Origin: Bacteroidota bacterium
GTDB lineage: Bacteria > Bacteroidota > Bacteroidia > Bacteroidales > UBA10428
Length of the DNA stretch: 8,654 nt
Direction of reading: 5' to 3'
Assembly: GCA_017860375.1 (NCBI GenBank)
Contig: JAGDMB010000163.1
Location: forward strand, 1-8,654
Shown here: positions 1-6,671 of the stretch, in pieces
Position numbering within the stretch: the first letter of the stretch is position 1
How the letters are laid out: each line of letters begins with the position of its first letter
Made by a program: the position numbers and the translations under genes
The notes under the pieces: generated by a model
The model's input: the letters and a program-made list of their open reading frames with translations, nothing else
The model's database searches: none
Told to the model about the DNA's origin: nothing

Positions 1-1620
1 CTCCGGATTCCAGTACAGGCAGTTCCTGAAATCGGGGATCCGTCTCGAAGATGATGGATCAGGGATCATTTCCGATTCAGGTGTGCGTGGAAAATAGCCT
101 GAAAAATCAAAGAAATAGGAATTCCGGGGCAGTTTTATCCCGGCCAGATCGCCCTTCCTTGAAAAAATGCTGACCACTCCTCCATACGTGACATTGCCTT
201 TAATATACACGTCGTTGATAATCTCGATCCGTTGTATTTTGCCGGGTGATATTTCCAGGAGATCCTTCAGATTGTATACAGGGATTCGATCCAGCAGGAT
301 CAGGGGATTATAGGATGCAAGATCCGCATTGTTCCTGGAATGCCCGACTAGTTCCATGTACGTTATGTCCTTTCGTTTGCCGATAGTAATTTCCGGCACC
401 AGCTCGAAAAATACTTCTTCCAGTGTCGGCAGGGCGATGAAATCATCAATATAAACCGTTTTTAACGGTTTCCCGTAAAAGCATCGAATGGAACTGTCTG
501 TTTTCACCGGCAACCCAATCTGACGAAACTTTTCCGCATACGCTTTCCTTACCTGGGCGTTGACCATCATATCAAGGGCAAGGGAGCGCTCCTGCTGATC
601 AAGAATAAAAGGGCCGGTGAAAAGGGCGATATTATGGTTTGCATAATCCTTGTCAACGCGTATTTCCAGCTCATCATCGGCTGCATTCCGGGCCGTGACA
701 AACAGATCGTTCCGGCCCAAAAGCGGAAGCAATGAAAAGAAAAATTTTCCGTCCGGACCGGTAGTATAGCTCAAATAATCCCCCTTTGCATCCAGCACGG
801 CGAGTTGTACAAATGCATTCTTTGCAGGTTCACCCGTTTTCTTACCAAGTACGGTACCGGAAACCATCAGGCCTTCGGATTCAGGAAGGTAACGCAATAT
901 ATACTGCTCTCCGTCCTCCCCATTTTTTCCTTCTATCCTTACTTTCCCGCTGGCAGAAACAGCACCGGGCCTTGCGACAGTGACGCAAAACCGATTCAGG
1001 ATATTCTGGCTTAAGGCAGGAATTTCAACCGATAAAACCGCTTTTTCACGGATGCCATACACGGATTTATTCGTAAAACAGCGAATCGGGATGGCTTCAT
1101 TGATCATCGGGTCAGCGGGCACAAAACGACAGGAATAACCAGTGGTATCGGTAACCTGATGACCGGATGCCATTAGAGAAGGATTGATGATCTTTATCCG
1201 GTTGTAAGCATAGCCGGCCGGTGAAAAATTCCGCATCCACCTCGTATAGGAACGAAGAAAATAGGATCCGGAAACCGTCTTTTCCGGAATGGATATGCAA
1301 CCTTCCGTTCCTTCAGCCGTCAGAGGAAATTTGGCTTCCGTCACTACCTCTCCATCGGCTTTCACCAGTTCAATATACACTACTTTGCTCCGGCAGACCG
1401 ATCGAATTTCTTCCTCAGAACAGTCGAATATGGAAAGATACAGATCTTCACCGGCTATATACAGACTCCTGTCGGTGAAAACCGTATATTTTTCATTATA
1501 CCCTTTATGCAGCAAGGGAAATGACGGGCTGACCTGCGACCAGGCGTTTGCTGAAGACAGTAATGCCATGATGCATAAGGCAAGGGACTTAATATGACAG
1601 CCTGTGCGGTTCATGTTCAT
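1..1620 (-). CDS. Secreted MG2-like / TonB plug-domain protein, C-terminus beyond window
   Basis: An uninterrupted frame of 540 codons starts at the ATG ending at 1620 and is still open at base 1. An alternative ATG lies two codons in, at 1614. Residues 1-26 form a signal peptide (hydrophobic SLALCIMALLSS, likely cut after ANA). Residues about 45-110 hold the TDRSLYIAGEDLYLS motif of macroglobulin MG2-like domains common in large Bacteroidota surface proteins, and FLRSYTRWMRNF follows at 121-132. Residues 250-320 look like an Ig-like carboxypeptidase-regulatory fold (SGTVLGKKTGEPAKNAFVQL). Residues about 385-500 resemble a TonB receptor plug (NPLILLDRIPVYNLKDLLEI, then YGGVVSIFSRKG). The next residues, ending IPDFRNCLYWNPE, are not barrel-like, so this appears to be a plug-only protein rather than a receptor. 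It overlaps the preceding gene by ATGA, which suggests translational coupling. Probably periplasmic or surface-associated and a partner of the operon's receptor; exact function unknown. Confidence 0.85.
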   Translation of the reverse strand, partial: MNMNRTGCHIKSLALCIMALLSSANAWSQVSPSFPLLHKGYNEKYTVFTDRSLYIAGEDLYLSIFDCSEEEIRSVCRSKVVYIELVKADGEVVTEAKFPLTAEGTEGCISIPEKTVSGSYFLRSYTRWMRNFSPAGYAYNRIKIINPSLMASGHQVTDTTGYSCRFVPADPMINEAIPIRCFTNKSVYGIREKAVLSVEIPALSQNILNRFCVTVARPGAVSASGKVRIEGKNGEDGEQYILRYLPESEGLMVSGTVLGKKTGEPAKNAFVQLAVLDAKGDYLSYTTGPDGKFFFSLLPLLGRNDLFVTARNAADDELEIRVDKDYANHNIALFTGPFILDQQERSLALDMMVNAQVRKAYAEKFRQIGLPVKTDSSIRCFYGKPLKTVYIDDFIALPTLEEVFFELVPEITIGKRKDITYMELVGHSRNNADLASYNPLILLDRIPVYNLKDLLEISPGKIQRIEIINDVYIKGNVTYGGVVSIFSRKGDLAGIKLPRNSYFFDFSGYFPRTPESEMIPDPSSSRRIPDFRNCLYWNPE

Positions 1621-2777
1621 TCCCAGAAATCAGGTTTGGTCACCGAACCTCCCAGTTTGGTGCAATCGAAACAGGTCTGGTCAGCATAATCCCAGGGTCC
1701 CTGCATCATGCCCGAAAGGTTCAGCAAATAGATAGGATAGTCTTCCGGCGGGTATTTCGACAGAAAGAGGTCCAGGGATTGGGCATCCAGGTCATAGGGA
1801 GGACAAGGGGGAGAATATATGGTAAAATCAAAGTCGCGGGGTACAAAGATCCGCTTCTCTGTATAGGAAGCGACCATAAAATATCCCAGGACCGTTTCCC
1901 CTGGGTTGGTGATACAATGGACATTGCCTGTAATGCTGACCGGCTGGGTTTCATACATGCCGTCCGTATTTTGTGTCTGATGCTGTACCGTATTCCAGTA
2001 ATTGTATGCATTCTGGCTTATTGCATATTGTCTTACCAGCAAACTGTATTTTACACTCAGCCGGTCAGTATGCCCCGATACATAATTAAGCGGGCAACGG
2101 GTGATCCTTCCCGAGGTAAGATTGTTTACCGTGAATGTAAAGAGTTCATAAATGTGACCGGTTTTCCAGCAATAAAACAAGGTATCCAGGCTTTGTCCTG
2201 TAAAATGTATGGTCCCGTCGTAATAATCCCCCACCCTGTATTCTGAATGATATTCCCAGGTCTCCGTAAGGTCCCACATGAAATTCCTTGCTTCAAAGCC
2301 GGAGGCATCCGTATCCAGAAAGAATTGTATACCGTACAACGGATTATCGGGATTGTCCGTTTCCTTTTTTTCTACCTGGTAATAAAGGTTTTCAATGGGA
2401 GGACAAGGCAGCATGGTTTCATAATCCGACTGATATTGTTTTCCGTCCGGTGTGGTAACCTCCACCCTGAAAGCGGTTCCGAAGGTCAGGTATTCCCAGG
2501 GGACCGAGTAAATGTATTTACCGGGTGTGGATTCCCACAAGCTGAACCGGTTATTCCTGTCATCGGAAATAACAACGGTGCATTTGCTGACCGGATTAAA
2601 AGAAGGGTCGTTGAATGAACTCGACTTTGAAACTTCAACGACTGGCAATCCATCCGGACTGCTGAATCTGCCGCTGATGACGATCATCTCCGGGATCTCA
2701 TCAACCTCAGGGGTGTAGGGATAGGTGCAACCCCAGGTCAGCAGTGCGGCCAATCCAATGATGCTGTTTTTAATCAT
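1617..2777 (-). CDS. DUF4249 lipoprotein module, possible separate internal start
   Basis: This is the C-terminal 386 residues of the 1290-aa frame, listed separately because it has all the parts of an independent gene. The ATG at 2777-2775 begins MIKNSIIGLAALLTWGC, a lipoprotein signal peptide with a short charged start, a hydrophobic core and a lipobox-type Cys at module residue 17. The DUF4249 pattern follows: a strand-rich opening (EMIVISGRFSSPDGLPVVEV), a PDGKQYQSD segment, and the typical tail CFDC...GGSVTKPDFWE. DUF4249 genes commonly sit next to TonB-dependent receptors in Bacteroidota and are thought to be surface or outer-membrane lipoproteins; their biochemical role is not known. 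The ATG is part of an ATGA, like the other junctions of the operon. No Shine-Dalgarno is evident, which is usual in this phylum. Whether it is made alone by internal initiation, only as a fusion, or both cannot be told from sequence. Confidence 0.75.
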   Translation of the reverse strand: MIKNSIIGLAALLTWGCTYPYTPEVDEIPEMIVISGRFSSPDGLPVVEVSKSSSFNDPSFNPVSKCTVVISDDRNNRFSLWESTPGKYIYSVPWEYLTFGTAFRVEVTTPDGKQYQSDYETMLPCPPIENLYYQVEKKETDNPDNPLYGIQFFLDTDASGFEARNFMWDLTETWEYHSEYRVGDYYDGTIHFTGQSLDTLFYCWKTGHIYELFTFTVNNLTSGRITRCPLNYVSGHTDRLSVKYSLLVRQYAISQNAYNYWNTVQHQTQNTDGMYETQPVSITGNVHCITNPGETVLGYFMVASYTEKRIFVPRDFDFTIYSPPCPPYDLDAQSLDLFLSKYPPEDYPIYLLNLSGMMQGPWDYADQTCFDCTKLGGSVTKPDFWE

Positions 2778-5489
2778 CTGGTAGCTCTTTATCTGAGTTC
2801 CTTCTGCCTCAAAGAAAACGGAATACGCATTGTTTCTGCCGGTAAGGTTATATACATTCAGCATCCACGAACTGTGCGCCAGCTTTCGCGACCGGAGATT
2901 GCCTTCGACGTTGACAGAAAGATCCATCCTGAAATAATCGGGAATCCGGTACTCATTCCGCATCGAATAATAAATCTGTTGCCTTCCGTTAACATAATAT
3001 ATAGAGACGGGGGGTGTATAAGGCCTGCCCGTATTGTACACAATATTGGATCCGATGCTGAGCTGACGGCTGAAGCGGTAATTAAAAACCATGTTGGCGG
3101 AATGGGGCCGGTCATAATTGGACGGGTAAGCCTGTCCGAAATTTATTTTATCCCATGAATTCGGCCCGTCCACATGCACTGTTGAGCTGGAATAGGAGTA
3201 AGACAACCATCCCGAAAGCCTGCCCGTATTTTTACGGAACATAAGCTCCAGGCCATACGCTTTCAGATCACCCTGCAACAACTGGGTTTCAATGGGTGCT
3301 TCGGAAATAAAACTGGCTCCGTCTTTATACTCGATAATATCCTGTGTATTTTTGTAATAGACCTCGGAAGAAAAGGTCAGGTCTCTTTTCATGAAATCCT
3401 TGTAAAAGCCAACAGAGAACTGATCGGTATACGGAGGCCTCATATGATAATCACACAATTTCCACTGGTCAGTCGGAGAAATAGCGATGGTATTGCTGAG
3501 CATAAAAATATACTGACGGGTCTTATTATAGGACACTTTTACCGAACTGTTCTCACCGGTCCTGAAATTCAGGGATCCGCGAAGTTCAGGTCCTGAATAG
3601 AATTTCACCACATCCGTTCCGCCATAATGGATCGTATCCGAAACATAGGGTTTTTCCCTTGGGCTTCCCGGGTAATAGTCATACACCTCCGCCGGTCCGG
3701 GCATGAAATAAAAACTATACCGCAATCCCAGCGACACCGTCAGAAAGGGAAACAATTTGTATTCATCGGCAAGGTAGAGGGCGGATTCAACTCCCTTTTC
3801 CGTTCCCAGTTGTACAGCTGATCTTGTTGACAGGGATCCTGCCGGTAAAACATCACCCCGGTCGAGGTTGTAGAGTACATTGTTCAGTCCAAACGAAACC
3901 AGATGTTCCTGACGGGGTATCCACACGAAATCCGTGCGAAACTCATAATGTCCGATGGAATAGGCATGCTGATAAGCCGATATTGACGTAGTGCTGTCCA
4001 CGGTCTGAAAGGAATAGTGGGCAGCTATAAGTGCCATTTCGGAGGACAGGTTGGATTTCAATTGATGCTTCCAGTCGACCGATGCTCCCGAATTAGCATA
4101 TTTATAATGGCTGGCAGAAGCCAGTGAGAATTTATCGTGACTGTAATAACCGAATATCCTGACCTTATTTTTTGGGTCGGGTTCCAGGTTCAGTTGCCCT
4201 GCAAGATCATAAAAGGCAACATCACTGTTCCGGATTTCTGCGTTATTTATCATGGACAGCAGCCAGTCAGAGTATGTTGAACGGGCTGAGACCATGAAAG
4301 AATGTTTTTCCTTTTTCAGGGGGCCCTCCACCATGATGTGACCGGTAACCGGACTGATACCGCCACGGGCCATTATTTTTTTATTGTTGCCTTGGGGTGA
4401 TGTAAGGATGAAAATGGACGAAAGCCTTCCTCCGTATTTGGCCGGAATGTTGCTTTTGTACAAGGTAAAATCCTTGATAAAATCGGGATTAAAAGCAGAA
4501 AAGAATCCCAGCATATGCGCGGTATTATAAACCGGAGTTTTGTTAATGAAAAACATATTCTGATCAGCTGCACTGCCCCGTACATTAAATCCAGAGGTGC
4601 CTTCCCCCATTGTCTGCACACCCGGGAGCATCTGAGCCACCTTTAGAACGTCGCGTTCACCGAGGACTACCGGGATTTCCTTTATCGTTTTCAGGGTAAT
4701 GTGTTCATATCCCATTTGTGTCCCTTTTACATTCTGAAAACGGTCCGCGACCACGATTACTTCATCGAGGGGTATTAACTTACGGTCCAGTTCAATGGTC
4801 AGGATCCCGTCGGATCTCAGGCTGAGAAAATAATGCATCTCCTGCATGCCGAGGCAGCGAAAGTTCACCTCATACGTGCCGGCCGGAAGCGTCATCAGAA
4901 ACTGGCCATCGCCATCGGTGGAGTATCCCGAGCCCGTTTCTTTAATAAAGACCGTGGCGCCTATAAGCGGTTCACCCGACTCCTTGTCCAGCATTCGGCC
5001 TCTTACGGCTATCATCTTACCCGGCTTTTGTTCTGCCGGATTGCCAATGACAATTGTCTCAATCTCGGTTTCCCTCCGGCCTTCAATATAGCTTTTTTCA
5101 ATTTCGGTGACAGTGCCGTTCTTTCCATTATTCCCATTCATTTCAGCAGTGCCATCCGTTGCCAAGATCTCGGGCAGGTAATTGCTGATGCCTCCGCCCT
5201 TGGTAAGGATAACGTTTTTTGCTGTATCCAGGTAAAAGAAAAGATCGGAACCTGTGAAGCAATCCGTCAGGATCCTTCGCAAACTACCTGAATCGCCTTC
5301 CGCAGTGACCGTAATGCCGCCAATCCATTCAGGGCGGTAAAAGAAATGCACGCCTGTCTGTTGTTCAACCTGCTTTACGAATTCATCGAACGGCAGCGAC
5401 CTGAAACTGCCCTTTACAGGAAAGTCAGGTTGCTGTGCTGACAGGTGCATAACCAACAGTAGCATTCCTATGACAAACGGTATTTTCAT
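1617..5489 (-). CDS. TonB-dependent receptor fused in frame to DUF4249 lipoprotein
   Basis: This 1290-aa frame holds two proteins that are normally separate. Residues 1-19 are a signal peptide (IGMLLLVMHLSAQ). Residues about 25-98 form an STN (secretin/TonB N-terminal) domain, and 100-158 are a linker containing IETIVIGN. Residues 160-240 form a carboxypeptidase-regulatory-like beta sandwich (GEPLIGATVFI, DGDGQFLMTLPAGTYEV). The plug covers about 255-375 (LPGVQTMGEGTSGFNVRG, then IPAKYGGRLSSIF). Residues 376-904 form a beta-barrel rich in aromatic strands, ending LNVYNLTGRNNAYSVFF. Relatives I recall continue for about 15 residues to a final strand with a terminal aromatic residue. Here the sequence reaches IKSYQ and passes straight into residue 905, the start of a DUF4249 lipoprotein. 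The start overlaps the upstream stop by ATGA. Role: outer-membrane uptake of an unknown substrate, energised by TonB. No sigma/anti-sigma pair is nearby despite the STN domain. The fusion could be real, or an in-frame deletion or assembly error. Confidence 0.9.
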   Translation of the reverse strand: MKIPFVIGMLLLVMHLSAQQPDFPVKGSFRSLPFDEFVKQVEQQTGVHFFYRPEWIGGITVTAEGDSGSLRRILTDCFTGSDLFFYLDTAKNVILTKGGGISNYLPEILATDGTAEMNGNNGKNGTVTEIEKSYIEGRRETEIETIVIGNPAEQKPGKMIAVRGRMLDKESGEPLIGATVFIKETGSGYSTDGDGQFLMTLPAGTYEVNFRCLGMQEMHYFLSLRSDGILTIELDRKLIPLDEVIVVADRFQNVKGTQMGYEHITLKTIKEIPVVLGERDVLKVAQMLPGVQTMGEGTSGFNVRGSAADQNMFFINKTPVYNTAHMLGFFSAFNPDFIKDFTLYKSNIPAKYGGRLSSIFILTSPQGNNKKIMARGGISPVTGHIMVEGPLKKEKHSFMVSARSTYSDWLLSMINNAEIRNSDVAFYDLAGQLNLEPDPKNKVRIFGYYSHDKFSLASASHYKYANSGASVDWKHQLKSNLSSEMALIAAHYSFQTVDSTTSISAYQHAYSIGHYEFRTDFVWIPRQEHLVSFGLNNVLYNLDRGDVLPAGSLSTRSAVQLGTEKGVESALYLADEYKLFPFLTVSLGLRYSFYFMPGPAEVYDYYPGSPREKPYVSDTIHYGGTDVVKFYSGPELRGSLNFRTGENSSVKVSYNKTRQYIFMLSNTIAISPTDQWKLCDYHMRPPYTDQFSVGFYKDFMKRDLTFSSEVYYKNTQDIIEYKDGASFISEAPIETQLLQGDLKAYGLELMFRKNTGRLSGWLSYSYSSSTVHVDGPNSWDKINFGQAYPSNYDRPHSANMVFNYRFSRQLSIGSNIVYNTGRPYTPPVSIYYVNGRQQIYYSMRNEYRIPDYFRMDLSVNVEGNLRSRKLAHSSWMLNVYNLTGRNNAYSVFFEAEGTQIKSYQMIKNSIIGLAALLTWGCTYPYTPEVDEIPEMIVISGRFSSPDGLPVVEVSKSSSFNDPSFNPVSKCTVVISDDRNNRFSLWESTPGKYIYSVPWEYLTFGTAFRVEVTTPDGKQYQSDYETMLPCPPIENLYYQVEKKETDNPDNPLYGIQFFLDTDASGFEARNFMWDLTETWEYHSEYRVGDYYDGTIHFTGQSLDTLFYCWKTGHIYELFTFTVNNLTSGRITRCPLNYVSGHTDRLSVKYSLLVRQYAISQNAYNYWNTVQHQTQNTDGMYETQPVSITGNVHCITNPGETVLGYFMVASYTEKRIFVPRDFDFTIYSPPCPPYDLDAQSLDLFLSKYPPEDYPIYLLNLSGMMQGPWDYADQTCFDCTKLGGSVTKPDFWE
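2774..2820 (-). other. Receptor/DUF4249 junction lacking a stop codon
   Basis: Read on the minus strand, the receptor codons for GTQIKSYQ are followed directly by the ATG of the DUF4249 module, with no stop between them. In the other two frames I see stops close by: a TAA about five codons before the ATG together with the TGA of the ATGA in one frame, and a TGA further upstream plus a TAA just after the ATG in the other. Neither alternative frame encodes a plausible terminal beta strand. The missing receptor end therefore looks deleted rather than frameshifted. Confidence 0.75.
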
Positions 5490-6292
5490 GGATTGGCCTG
5501 CATTTTTGCCGTTGTATCTGCCTCCAGGGTCTGGCAGAACCCGATTAGCTTAAGCATATCGGCATCGGCCGCATGGCGCAAGATGATCCGGTTCTCTTTG
5601 ACAAACTTTCTTATATCATGCTGCTGCGTCAACGGAAAGCATTTGATAAATGATTTTTCTCCTTTAAATGGGAACTGTTCTCCGTTACGGATCAGGTAGG
5701 AATTTTTTTCCGGGTTGGTGTACTGGTTATAACTGTCCAGCGAATTGTTTAGGGGTACCAGTTCCTTGTGCCAGAAATAAAGGCATCTCAACGATCCGGT
5801 TCCGATCTCCTGGCAGTATTGTTCGCCCTTTTTCGGAATCGTATATTTCCGGAATACCTTACCATCGAATGCGAATTCCCGGATGGCATCGTCGATAAGC
5901 ACAATATCAGCCGATCCGCTGTTAACGATGGAATGACGCAGCAGCAAGCGCTGGTTGCAAATATCATATTTCAAACGGACGTTCCTGTATTCCTTGTCGT
6001 TGATGATGACACTTCCTGTTCTGAACTCATCCGGCTCAAAAAAAGGATTTCCAGGAGCCGCGGGGTACATATTGTAGTACCGGGTGCCATGGATCAGGTG
6101 CTGATCCACCTGAAATGCATCCGTGAAATATTCCTGCAGTCCCCGCAAGGTCGCGGGACTTAACGGCTGTGCGCTGACTGTGCTAAAGGATCCTACCACC
6201 AGACCGGTTAAAAAAAGACAAATTCTGCGAAAAAGGGAGACTATGTCTTTGCAATCGATGCAGGAAGGAAATCTATGATCCGCAATATTCAT
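5486..6292 (-). CDS. Secreted protein of unknown function, first gene of the operon
   Basis: The protein has 268 residues. A positively charged stretch (FRR, about 21-23) precedes a hydrophobic segment (ICLFLTGLVVGSFSTVSA, about 24-41), consistent with a signal peptide cut near VSA-QP. The N-region is long, but I see no better downstream start. The mature part is mixed alpha/beta with motifs such as HGTRYYNMYPAAPGNPFF, IREFAFDGKVFRKY and LYFWHKELVPLNN. I have an impression of similar uncharacterised proteins next to TonB-dependent receptors in Bacteroidota, but no named domain comes to mind. The C-terminal third (IRKFVKENRI, then ADADMLKLIGFCQ) looks helical and resembles the C-terminal part of those proteins. 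Its stop overlaps the receptor start by ATGA, so the two are probably translationally coupled. The position suggests a periplasmic accessory of the receptor; this is inference. Confidence 0.8.
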   Translation of the reverse strand: MNIADHRFPSCIDCKDIVSLFRRICLFLTGLVVGSFSTVSAQPLSPATLRGLQEYFTDAFQVDQHLIHGTRYYNMYPAAPGNPFFEPDEFRTGSVIINDKEYRNVRLKYDICNQRLLLRHSIVNSGSADIVLIDDAIREFAFDGKVFRKYTIPKKGEQYCQEIGTGSLRCLYFWHKELVPLNNSLDSYNQYTNPEKNSYLIRNGEQFPFKGEKSFIKCFPLTQQHDIRKFVKENRIILRHAADADMLKLIGFCQTLEADTTAKMQANP

Positions 6293-6321
6293 TGTTTTGA
6301 AACGGGAAGAATGAATCGATG

Positions 6322-6329
6322 CAAGTATA
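6322..6329 (-). promoter_or_regulatory. Candidate -7 box for the receptor operon
   Basis: The minus strand reads TATACTTG, seven of eight matches to the Bacteroidota -7 consensus TAnnTTTG. It lies about 30 bases before the operon's first ATG, which would give a leader of roughly 20-25 bases. No clear TTTG-type -33 element is seen at the usual spacing, so the call rests on the -7 box and its position between the upstream terminator and the gene. Confidence 0.35.
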
Positions 6330-6450
6330 CTAAAAACAATCCGGAATACCGCTGCATTTTACGGGTTGATTTGCTTATTTGACGGATTATTGATGAATAA
6401 GCAAAAACTTCCCCGTGGTTCCGGTCATCCGGTTTTTCAGGAGCAGCGAA

Positions 6451-6490
6451 TCCAAAAAGAAACAGGGTTTCTTCCCTTTGGAAAAAACCC
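6451..6490 (-). terminator. Intrinsic terminator after tRNA-Val
   Basis: On the minus strand GGGTTTTTTCC (6490-6480) pairs with GGAAGAAACCC (6475-6465) across a four-base AAAG loop. This makes an 11-bp stem with one G-U wobble. The T-rich run TGTTTCTTTTT follows at once. The stem begins eight bases past the tRNA 3' end, so it should end the tRNA transcript and insulate the receptor operon. On the plus strand the wobble becomes an A-C mismatch, so the orientation fits minus-strand transcription. Confidence 0.75.
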
Positions 6491-6497
6491 CATTTTG

Positions 6498-6572
6498 TGG
6501 GCATTACTGGATTCGAACCAGTGACCCCTACCCTGTCAAGGTAATGCTCTAAACCAACTGAGCTAAATGCCC
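6498..6572 (-). tRNA. tRNA-Val (anticodon GAC)
   Basis: This 75-nt cloverleaf can be folded by eye. The acceptor stem GGGCATT pairs with AATGCCC (7 bp), with discriminator A. The D arm is GCTC/GAGC around AGTTGGTTTA. The anticodon stem TTACC/GGTAG (one T-G pair) encloses the loop TTGACAG, whose central triplet GAC reads the valine codon GTC. The T arm is ACTGG-TTCGAAT-CCAGT with the invariant TTCGA. The 3' CCA is not encoded, as is usual in this phylum. The gene sits 99 bases after the PurF-like gene on the same strand and has its own -7 box and terminator. Confidence 0.95.
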
Positions 6573-6596
6573 TTTTCTTTGCGGATGATTGTCCGG

Positions 6597-6604
6597 CAAA
6601 TATA
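6597..6604 (-). promoter_or_regulatory. -7 promoter box for tRNA-Val
   Basis: The minus strand reads TATATTTG, a perfect match to the Bacteroidota -7 consensus TAnnTTTG. It lies 24 bases upstream of the mature tRNA 5' end, a sensible distance for a short tRNA leader. The upstream region is A-rich with no obvious TTTG at -33. Confidence 0.6.
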
Positions 6605-6671
6605 CTATTTTTTATTTCTTTTCATCAGCCTGTCGAAGCCTTTATGGGCAGTTCCTTACCGGTTGCCTGAA

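Noticed and set aside
1112..1300. Short minus-strand frame inside the plug-protein gene
   Set aside because: It lies in a different frame from the 540-codon gene, which is uninterrupted through this stretch and has the recognisable domain motifs.
2700..2860. A single-base frameshift as the cause of the receptor/DUF4249 fusion
   Set aside because: Both alternative frames contain stops within a few codons of the junction and neither encodes a plausible terminal beta strand, so an indel here would not restore a normal receptor end.
6289..6504. 71-codon minus-strand frame between tRNA-Val and the operon
   Set aside because: It begins inside the tRNA 3' end and runs through the terminator hairpin and the candidate promoter. 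The sequence is low-quality with no recognisable domain.
6605..6671. Terminator after the PurF-like gene
   Set aside because: Only short imperfect hairpins without a following T-run are visible. A stretch resembling the common GCCTGTCGAAG intergenic repeat is present but too partial to call.
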